DNA from: Aquilaria yunnanensis
Lineage: Eukaryota; Streptophyta; Magnoliopsida; Malvales; Thymelaeaceae
NCBI GenBank assembly: GCA_039654915.1
Contig: CM077600.1
Location: forward strand, 39,106,492 to 39,170,491
Reading direction: 5' to 3'
Length of the DNA stretch: 64,000 nt
The notes under the pieces were generated by a model. The model ran no database searches and was not told where the DNA came from. It saw nothing but the letters and a program-made list of their open reading frames with translations. The position numbers and the translations under genes were made by a program. How positions within the stretch are numbered: the stretch's first letter is position 1; every line of letters begins with the position of its first letter. Shown here piece by piece: positions 57,501 to 64,000 of the stretch.

Positions 57501-57956
57501 GTATATTCAGCGACCCCAAGAAATCCTGCATCCCACAGCTTTCGAATCTCGTCTTTTACTCTTAAGATTAACTCCGGCTTTAATCTTCGTAACTTCTGTC
57601 TGACAGGCTTCGCCCCAGGCTTCAAAGGTATTTTGTGTAGTACTATGTCTGAGCTTAAGCCAGGCATATCTTGGTATGACCAAGCGAATACATCCACATA
57701 TTCTTTCAATAAATGGACTAATTCTTCTTTTTCTTCAGGAGGGAATAAAGTGCCAATCTTGACTTCTTTTACATCCTGACTGTCTCCCAGGTTGAATACC
57801 TCAGTTGGTTCTTGACTTGTTGCTCTTTCTTTTTCATCTCGCTCAATCATTTTTAATAGCTCAGGAGATACTTGAAGATCTTCGTCATCCGAGTCGGTAG
57901 TGTTTACAGGATTATCAAAGTTCATTCTTTCATTGTCATCAAAGAGAGTTTTGGGT
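54527..57956 (-). CDS. Pol of element 2: reverse transcriptase, RNase H, archaeal-type RNase H, integrase (second exon of gag-pol)
   Basis: Open from the predicted splice acceptor (57956) to the stop at 54527; the first ATG is at 57925 and the 1132 residues below are counted from it. Reverse transcriptase about 100-310 with FMDGFSGYNQI (D199) and YVDDM (261-265). A first RNase H, about 400-510, lacks some usual residues. A second, archaeal-type RNase H (560-690) has D563, E603, D625 and D675. The integrase has an HHCC finger (H783, H790, C821, C824) and the catalytic triad D853, D914, E950 with 35 residues between the last two. The double RNase H marks the Tat/Ogre lineage. The frame is undamaged, so element 2 may have been active before the insertion. 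Confidence 0.95.
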
Positions 57957-58163
57957 CTGCATTATCCAGAGAGAAAAGAAAGAGAAGAGAGAAAAAAAAA
58001 AAAAATGGCACGAATGAGATGGATGCAAACTGGTACTTTATTTACAATGTGCATAAATCACAACTTTATTGGAATAAAAAGCAATAACTAAAAGGTTCAC
58101 TTAAACAAAGACTACACCCTATTGATTGAACCTTTCTTTAGGAGGTTTTTACTATTAGATTAC
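57957..58163 (-). other. Predicted intron between gag-protease and pol (207 bp)
   Basis: The gag-protease frame ends in CCAAAGTAA; splicing at CCAAA|GTAATC removes the stop. The acceptor is CTGGATAATGCAG|ACCC, preceded by a long C/T tract. Joining gives CCA AAA CCC AAA ACT, which keeps one frame from gag into pol (2,245 residues in all). Ogre elements are known for an intron at exactly this place, spliced in part of the transcripts to control Gag-Pro against Pol. Confidence 0.75.
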
Positions 58164-61100
58164 TTTGGAAAGCTTTCAATTATAACAGGCAGTTCTATCG
58201 CCTCCCAATTGTTCAGCACATCCCGTGGGCCACAAGGTTGAATGAGCTCCTCCTCTTCAGGTGAATCGCTGATGATTGCCTGAATAGAAAGACTTTCAAA
58301 AGACTTGTTGATGTTGATAGTCAGCTTGCCTTCATTGTCATTTTTTGGAATGAGACCACCACTCACGAACGTTTCGGTGATTTCAGGGATATCCAGATTT
58401 CTTTCCTGGAGAGGATGCCCTGTTAATCGTGCAATCCTCTTTTCTCTCTTTTCAGCTATTGCCTTCATTTTATCATGTCTTGTCGGTGTGAAGCCTAGGC
58501 CGTATTTCCCTTCATTTGTGGTGATTTTCAATGGTTCTGTGATTCCTTGTAAATCTTGTCCCAATCCTAACCCCGGTGAGTATCCTCCTTTTATCATGAG
58601 TTTGGCAACCATGCGACTTGTTTTAGAGATGCTAGGAATGGGTTCTTCTTCATATTCGCTGACATAAGCAGCATTGACAATCTCAAAAGACCTGAAGGAG
58701 CAATCAGGTACATTTTCATTGACTTCGACATATTGAGCATCCGCAGGTCTTGATAGCAGGATGTCTTCTTCAGCGAAGACCGTGATTATCTTTCCTTCAA
58801 TAATGAATTTCATTTTCTGGTGTAATGAAGAAGGAATTGCTCCGGCCATATGGATCCATGGTCTTCCCAGCAGGCAGGTATAAGATGGACAAATATCCAT
58901 GACTTGGAATGTGATGTGGAAAAGACAGGGACCAATCCCTATTGGTAGCTCTATTTCTCCAACAACATCTCTCTTCGTTCCGTCAAATGCTCGAACAACA
59001 ATATGACTGTTGTTGAGGTGTGATGGGTCTAAACCGATCTTATGTAAAGTTTCTAATGGCATTACATTTAGAGCTGATCCATTGTCGATCAGAACTCTAG
59101 CCATAATCCGATCTTTGTATTTAATCAAAATATGTAGAGCCTTAGAGTGACCCCTTCCTTCTGCTGGTATCTCATCGTCAGTGAATGTGATGAGATTTTG
59201 TGCCGTGATGTTGTTGACAAGGTGGTCAAAGTTGTTCACGGAGATATCTTGTTCAACATAAGCCTTATTCAGGACTTTGAGAAGAGCTTCTCGATGGGCA
59301 TCAGAACTTAAGAGCAATGAAAGTATGGAGATCTTTGCTGGCAGACGGTTCAACTGCTCCACGATGCTGTATTCACTTTGCTTTATGAGTTTGAGAAACT
59401 CAGTAGCTTGTTCATCTGTTACTGCTCGAGGCATCTCTTGCTCTTTAGATGTGTTAATAGGTCCATTTGCTGGATCCGTAACATTCTTCTCTTGTTGGAG
59501 CTTGTTCATTTGCTCGGGAGAATAACACCGACCGCTTCTAGTCATGCCCCCAACTTCTAACGGAGTTGATGTGATGTTAGAAGTATAGCCATAGTTCCAT
59601 GGAACAGTTTTGTCTGATTTGTACGGGAATGGCTTTGGAACTTGAATTCTTAAAGGCTTGAGAGCAGATTTTGAGATTGGAATGACTAGTGGCCTTGGCA
59701 TGATATTGACTTCTTGTTCTTTAATTATCACATTCACGTCATCCTCTTTATCTGACATAAAAACGATGATTTGGGAGGAGTCCATGAGACTTTGTAGACT
59801 TTTACGGAATTCTGGGCATTCTTGGATAGAATGACTCTTACTGTTATGAAAGTTGCACCATTCCTCATGCTCGACTTCTTTATTTCCAGAAGACTTTCCT
59901 ATGATAATCCCTTCTTTCACAAGGCATGAATATACATGCTTAAGAGGGGTTATGATATCATTGACTGTTTTCTTCATCGGCCAGTATTCTTCCATCATAT
60001 TGACTGGTTTGGCTTGATGAGGAGGCAATGGATTATGAGTGACGTTTGGTTCATCGGAGAAGTCCAACCACTTTGACTCAATTAATTGTTGGACTATACG
60101 CTTCAATGCTATGCAATTTTCGAGTCCGTGGCCCACGGCACCATCATGATATGGGCAATTTAGTTTAGGGTTATACCATGTTGGATATGGGGGTTCGAAT
60201 GGCCTTGTGGGAATTGGGTGAATGAGTTGGCTCTGGATGAGTTTTGGATATAACTCAGTATAAGTCATGGGAATCGGTGCGAAAATTTCTCTTGGTCTTG
60301 GTGCAGGCATTGGAGGAGTCGGAACAGGTGGCCGTAACTGATTAGGCCTGTTGAGAGGATAATTGTTGGGTCTATTGGGAAGATAATCACTGGGCCTATT
60401 TGGAGGATAATCATTGGGCCTATTGGTAGGATAATAATTGGGCCTGTTGGCAGAATAGGATAGGCGAGGTCCGGTAGCCACGGTACCCACGAGGGGAATC
60501 CCTCTTCCTCGTCCGATTTGTTGTATTTCTTCATCTTTTCTTCTGGATGGTCCTCCTCTTTTCATAGGATCACTAAAGGACTCAGTAATCTTCCCGGTCC
60601 TGATACCATGCTCGATCCTTTCTCCAGACATGACTACGTCGGAGAAGTTAGTTGCCGCATTGCCAATAAGTTTGTCATAATATGGGTATTTCAGTGTCTG
60701 GACAAACAAAGTGACCATTTCTCTTTCTGTCATGGGTGGCTGTACTTGTGCAGCTAAGTCCCTCCATCGTTGGGCGTATTCCTTAAAAGTTTCTGTTTTT
60801 TTCTTCTCCATGTTTTGGAGAGTTTGGCGATCCGGAGCTAAGTCCATAACATGTTTATAGTTGCCGATGAAGGCCTGAGCAAGGTCATTCCAAGTTTTTA
60901 TGTTTCTTGGACCTTGGCTTAGATACCACTGTAATGCTGATTTTGTGAGACTTTCCTGAAAAAGTGCGATCCACACCTTCTCATCTTTGGTAAGTGGTTG
61001 TAGTCTTCTGAGAAACAAAGTGATGTGAGTGATGGGATCACTCGTTCCATCGTATTTTACGAAATCTGGCACCTTAAAATCTGAAGGGATTACGACGTCT

Positions 61101-61471
61101 GGCACTAAGCAGAGGTCATCCACTGAAAGGGATCCGAATATAGTGCCTCCTTCAATGGCTCTCAGTCTTTTCTCTATTGTCTCGATTTTTTGAGATTCTG
61201 CTTCATCTTTTGGTAATGTCTTCTTCTCTTCCTGTACAGTGTCTTGTTTCAGGTGAACACTAGCAGAGGGTCCTGATTCTTGAAACAGGTTTTCTTGGAC
61301 TGAGACTCGTTGCGGGGTGAATCCCGGGGGATAAGTGGGATCTTGTACTTCTTTGATGGGGACTTGAGTTGCTTTCCCTTTGATTAATTCCATCAATTGT
61401 TTCATCTGTTCTGACATACTTTCAATCTTGGACTCCATCTCCATGAGACGTCCTTCGGCTTGTTCTGCCAT
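58160..61471 (-). CDS. Gag-protease of element 2 with G-patch
   Basis: 1103 codons when unspliced. Retrotransposon Gag core about 145-290. Proline/asparagine repeats 344-380 (NRPNDYPP-like). Cys/His clusters at 439-453 (CPYHDGAVGHGLENC) and 539-552. Aspartic protease about 775-900 with RVLIDNGSALNVMP (Asp796) and CLLGRPWIH. G-patch about 954-995 (LMIKGGYSPGLGLGQDLQG), an RNA-associated motif typical of Tat/Ogre Gag-Pro. The last codons overlap the intron donor. ATG 61471 lies about 195 bases after the ORF1 stop. Intact, and the reference for the truncated gag copies in elements 1 and 3. Confidence 0.95.
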   Translation of the reverse strand: MAEQAEGRLMEMESKIESMSEQMKQLMELIKGKATQVPIKEVQDPTYPPGFTPQRVSVQENLFQESGPSASVHLKQDTVQEEKKTLPKDEAESQKIETIEKRLRAIEGGTIFGSLSVDDLCLVPDVVIPSDFKVPDFVKYDGTSDPITHITLFLRRLQPLTKDEKVWIALFQESLTKSALQWYLSQGPRNIKTWNDLAQAFIGNYKHVMDLAPDRQTLQNMEKKKTETFKEYAQRWRDLAAQVQPPMTEREMVTLFVQTLKYPYYDKLIGNAATNFSDVVMSGERIEHGIRTGKITESFSDPMKRGGPSRRKDEEIQQIGRGRGIPLVGTVATGPRLSYSANRPNYYPTNRPNDYPPNRPSDYLPNRPNNYPLNRPNQLRPPVPTPPMPAPRPREIFAPIPMTYTELYPKLIQSQLIHPIPTRPFEPPYPTWYNPKLNCPYHDGAVGHGLENCIALKRIVQQLIESKWLDFSDEPNVTHNPLPPHQAKPVNMMEEYWPMKKTVNDIITPLKHVYSCLVKEGIIIGKSSGNKEVEHEEWCNFHNSKSHSIQECPEFRKSLQSLMDSSQIIVFMSDKEDDVNVIIKEQEVNIMPRPLVIPISKSALKPLRIQVPKPFPYKSDKTVPWNYGYTSNITSTPLEVGGMTRSGRCYSPEQMNKLQQEKNVTDPANGPINTSKEQEMPRAVTDEQATEFLKLIKQSEYSIVEQLNRLPAKISILSLLLSSDAHREALLKVLNKAYVEQDISVNNFDHLVNNITAQNLITFTDDEIPAEGRGHSKALHILIKYKDRIMARVLIDNGSALNVMPLETLHKIGLDPSHLNNSHIVVRAFDGTKRDVVGEIELPIGIGPCLFHITFQVMDICPSYTCLLGRPWIHMAGAIPSSLHQKMKFIIEGKIITVFAEEDILLSRPADAQYVEVNENVPDCSFRSFEIVNAAYVSEYEEEPIPSISKTSRMVAKLMIKGGYSPGLGLGQDLQGITEPLKITTNEGKYGLGFTPTRHDKMKAIAEKREKRIARLTGHPLQERNLDIPEITETFVSGGLIPKNDNEGKLTININKSFESLSIQAIISDSPEEEELIQPCGPRDVLNNWEAIELPVIIESFPK

Positions 61472-61664
61472 TAATCTTGTTTGGAGTCGAGTTGAATATC
61501 GGTGTTGAGGTCCAATTTTACCCTTTTAAAGGAAATATTTATTTTATTAGATTCTATGTGTGTATGATTGATGTGATGGATGCATGCATGAATATTGTAA
61601 ATACTTGGTGAAAGAAGAATTATAGTGGAATTTCTCAATTACATTCACCAAAAGCTTATTATTT

Positions 61665-63359
61665 TCAAAAGAAACGGCCCAAAGTACAGTATTGCTTTCT
61701 GGCCTTTGAAATAAACTCCATCATTTTTTGAATATTCACTGATGGAGTAGGGCAGCTCAATTCTTCTAACTCCTTGGCTTCTTCGCCCATTAGTTGGGCT
61801 TGCTCAGTCACTTTTCTGACTTCTGCCAAAAATATTTGAAGCTGTTCTTGAGAAAATCTGTATTGATCTTCCCAATATCTTGCTCTCATCTCTGTTTGAT
61901 CGGTTTCATCAACTAATTCGGTGATGACTTGTTTTTGGCTTTCGATCTTTTCTTCGAGGAGTTGTGTTTTGTGACTGAGCTGTTGTATGTCGAAGAGCAT
62001 CTTCTTGTTCTTCTCCTTTTCTTCCTCTAGCTCTTTCTCCAACTCTCTTTTTGCCAATTTTCTGATGACCTCTTCGGGAAGAACTGTTCCTTCTTTCCGA
62101 TTATTTCTCCATTCATAATACGCAGTAGGAGAAATAATAGGGCCTGACTTTAATATGAAAAGTCTTTTCCATGCAACTGAAATACCCATTGCAAGCTTAT
62201 TTGAATTTGGATCTTCATGTGAAAACTCCAACTTGCTCAGGTTATGTGTCATGGGTATAAATTGCATGGACCCAAATTGTTTACGTACTTGGGCTGGAGC
62301 ATAGCTTGTTCCTCCCCATATGCCTAAGAGAGGAACCCACGGGCAATTGCCGCAACGGTAAACTATGCGGGTGGTGGTGGACCAGGGTGCTCTCCATTCA
62401 ATTTGGAATTCGCTGATGTTCTTGAAGTAGTCAACCCATGCTTCCTTGCTATCATGATTAGTGGTTTCACTTTTCAAAAAGGCTTCAATTGGGATGAAGT
62501 CCTTTGAAAAGCGATTTCCAAAATGTTGCTTCTCACAAGGAAGGTGGCTTTTGATCCAAACGTTGAGGAGATGTGAACATCCTATGAATTTGCCTCCTCT
62601 TTGGCGACAAAAGTTTAATGCCCTGATAGTTTCACATAATATCACTGAGGTCGGATTTACTTGGGCATTGCAGACTTGCTCAAATAATGTGATGACGTCT
62701 CCTTCAATAAATCCGACAATTCTTGGGAAGACTACCAGGCCATATATTGCCAAGGCGAACAACTTGCGTCGTTGATTCTTCTGAGGGAGGGTGTGACTTA
62801 GTTGTTTTAGATCGGTCCAGCTGATAAATTTCCGACACCCTTTTGTTGCAAATTTGGGTTGAAGACTGGAAGCTGGCATGTCCAATAATTTTGCTAGGGC
62901 TCGATGAGGCTCCGTTCTTCTATCATGTTGATAAGTCTCGATTGGATAGTCGGAGGACCAACCCAAGAGGCTGTTGTATTCTTCAATGGTTGGAACCAGA
63001 TCCATCTTATCGAAAGAAAAGCATCGATAAAATGGATCCCAAAATTGTATTAGAGCCCGGACAAGTGATGCATCAACGGTAACCTTTAGTAGGCAAGTGA
63101 TGTGACCATATTTTGCCGTAAAAGCTTCCCGATCAGCAGAATTCCAACTATTCCAGACTTGCAATAATTCCGTGGTGTCGTTCTGATTTATCCGGACCGA
63201 TACCTGGTCCTTAAGCTGTACGTGAGAATGGGATGTCAGAGCATCTCCGTGAAGCTTTTGAGCCGTTTCGGAATATTCCATAGCTTCAGGCTGAGTTTCG
63301 ATTACCGTGTCATTCCATGATCCAGTAACAGCCGTGGGAAGATAATCGAGAATATCCAT
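61665..63359 (-). CDS. ORF1 of element 2: plant-mobile-domain-like protein with C-terminal coiled coil
   Basis: 564 codons upstream of gag, the position of ORF1 in Ogre elements. The N-terminal half contains ALIQFWDPFYRCFSFDKMDL and VPTIEEYNSLLGW, the signature of the plant mobile domain-like / DUF7745-type proteins common in Tat retrotransposons. Residues about 415-540 form a charged coiled coil (RELEKELEEEKEKNKKML and following). Its biochemical role is unknown. Not present in elements 1 and 3 within the window. Confidence 0.85.
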   Translation of the reverse strand: MDILDYLPTAVTGSWNDTVIETQPEAMEYSETAQKLHGDALTSHSHVQLKDQVSVRINQNDTTELLQVWNSWNSADREAFTAKYGHITCLLKVTVDASLVRALIQFWDPFYRCFSFDKMDLVPTIEEYNSLLGWSSDYPIETYQHDRRTEPHRALAKLLDMPASSLQPKFATKGCRKFISWTDLKQLSHTLPQKNQRRKLFALAIYGLVVFPRIVGFIEGDVITLFEQVCNAQVNPTSVILCETIRALNFCRQRGGKFIGCSHLLNVWIKSHLPCEKQHFGNRFSKDFIPIEAFLKSETTNHDSKEAWVDYFKNISEFQIEWRAPWSTTTRIVYRCGNCPWVPLLGIWGGTSYAPAQVRKQFGSMQFIPMTHNLSKLEFSHEDPNSNKLAMGISVAWKRLFILKSGPIISPTAYYEWRNNRKEGTVLPEEVIRKLAKRELEKELEEEKEKNKKMLFDIQQLSHKTQLLEEKIESQKQVITELVDETDQTEMRARYWEDQYRFSQEQLQIFLAEVRKVTEQAQLMGEEAKELEELSCPTPSVNIQKMMEFISKARKQYCTLGRFF

Positions 63360-63964
63360 GATAATAGTTCTTTCACCAAATACTTATCTTTAATGATGAA
63401 ATGTATATGCCGGAAAAATAAGGAAAAATAGAGTTAGTAAAAAAAATAACACATAGGATCATACAAACATATAGATAAAACAAAACCTATGGAAATGGGA
63501 ACCGAGGTATGGGAAATTCTTAATGGCTGGTTCTAAGGTAGAGTAAGGAATTCTACATGCAGAAGGTGGTTTATCAAAAAGGCAAGGGATAGTTCCCGAA
63601 TCCCGTCACTGAATCATAGTGACGGCCCGATTCCTTACCCTCTAGGGTTTATGTAAGGAATGGATTAATTCGAGTCGTAGCTTTTCGTGGGCCCATGCAG
63701 AGACTAACCGTCTCAGAAGGCAATACACTACTTTACTACTTTGAAACCGGTGAAGGCTTGGAGACCGTGGCCTCACAAGGACAGCAACACCAATTCCGCT
63801 TAGAAAGAATCGTGTTTGATTTAAGGAAGCTCGGATATAGAGCTTCATTTTGTGAATGCGTTATGCATGTTTACTTAAGTAAATATAATATATAAATCCA
63901 CATAATAGTAAAGCAAAGTAAATCAAAACAAATCAACTTTAGGCTCGACTCACTAACGTCGCAT
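63360..63964 (-). promoter_or_regulatory. 5' leader of element 2, candidate packaging region
   Basis: 63545-63960 is nearly identical to 51110-51540 of element 3, including the hairpin at 63603-63625, whose 8-bp stem is unchanged while the loop differs (GAATCAT against AAATTAT). No gene. Confidence 0.55.
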
Positions 63965-63983
63965 CTCCCCAGTGGGGTCGCCA
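63965..63983 (-). other. Primer binding site of element 2 (tRNA-Arg type)
   Basis: Sense TGGCGACCCCACTGGGGAG, with small differences from element 3 that may reflect another tRNA-Arg isoacceptor or mutation. Confidence 0.7.
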
Positions 63984-63986
63984 AGC

Positions 63987-64000
63987 TGTGGCAACGTCGG
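63987..64000 (-). repeat. Tip of the 5' LTR of element 2
   Basis: The last 14 bases (sense CCGACGTTGCCACA); the rest lies beyond the window. Confidence 0.85.

Larger units (their letters stand above)
27597..64000 (-). mobile_element. Element 2: autonomous Ogre/Tat-like retrotransposon with cargo genes, interrupted by element 3
   Basis: Read on the minus strand: 5' LTR tip (63987-64000), tRNA-Arg PBS, leader, ORF1, gag-protease, intron, pol, then after the element-3 insertion three zinc-finger ORFs, a LOG-like ORF, a minisatellite, a PPT and the 3' LTR. Removing 38025-54152 and one CTCGC copy makes element 2 collinear with element 3: the sequence on both sides of the break (37900-38024 and 54158-54260) matches flanking parts of element 3 near 47250-47830. 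Without the insert the visible part is about 20 kb, so the whole element would be about 24 kb, in the size range of Ogre elements. Confidence 0.85.

Noticed and set aside
55328..57779. Several + strand frames opposite pol
   Set aside because: Antisense shadows of the RT/integrase frame.

Overview
The window looks like nuclear DNA of a flowering plant, probably a eudicot. It is AT-rich and full of giant LTR retrotransposons of the Ty3/gypsy Tat/Ogre type, with MITEs, a LINE fragment and one ordinary intron-containing gene for a group IIe WRKY transcription factor. I cannot name the species.

Layout. (1) 1-14048, + strand: the 3' part of a non-autonomous Ogre-like element ('element 1'). It has a gag remnant, three tandem 182-codon zinc-finger ORFs, a LOG-like ORF, a minisatellite array, a polypurine tract (PPT) and a 3' LTR. 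(2) 14049-27596: host DNA with a 5'-truncated LINE (exact 12-bp target duplication), the WRKY gene on the minus strand (18244-20825), Stowaway-like MITEs and microsatellites. (3) 27597-64000, minus strand: a large autonomous Ogre-like element ('element 2'). In sense order it carries the 5' LTR tip, a tRNA-Arg PBS, a leader, ORF1 (plant mobile-domain-like), gag-protease with G-patch, a short intron, RT / RNase H / archaeal-type RNase H / integrase, then three zinc-finger ORFs, a LOG-like ORF, a minisatellite, a PPT and a 3.9-kb 3' LTR. (4) 38025-54152, minus strand: a complete non-autonomous relative ('element 3') inserted inside element 2 between pol and the cargo genes. It is flanked by a perfect 5-bp duplication (CTCGC), and its two LTRs are practically identical.

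Main finding. All three elements carry the same sense-oriented cassette between the gag/pol region and the 3' LTR. It contains three paralogous small basic zinc-finger proteins, which resemble the nucleic-acid-binding / silencing-suppressor proteins of carlavirus-type plant viruses, and one intronless homologue of LONELY GUY (LOG), the cytokinin-activating phosphoribohydrolase. Most of these ORFs have their own TATA box, and all share a repeated upstream module. Of 12 cargo ORFs, 11 are open, although pol and most of gag are gone from the two non-autonomous copies. I suggest that the retrotransposon family carries host-manipulating cargo (cytokinin activation plus nucleic-acid binding or silencing suppression). 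The non-autonomous copies keep the cargo and the cis signals (leader hairpin, PBS, PPT) and would borrow Gag-Pol from element-2-type copies. The function is inference; the architecture, the nesting and the conservation of the ORFs are visible in the sequence.
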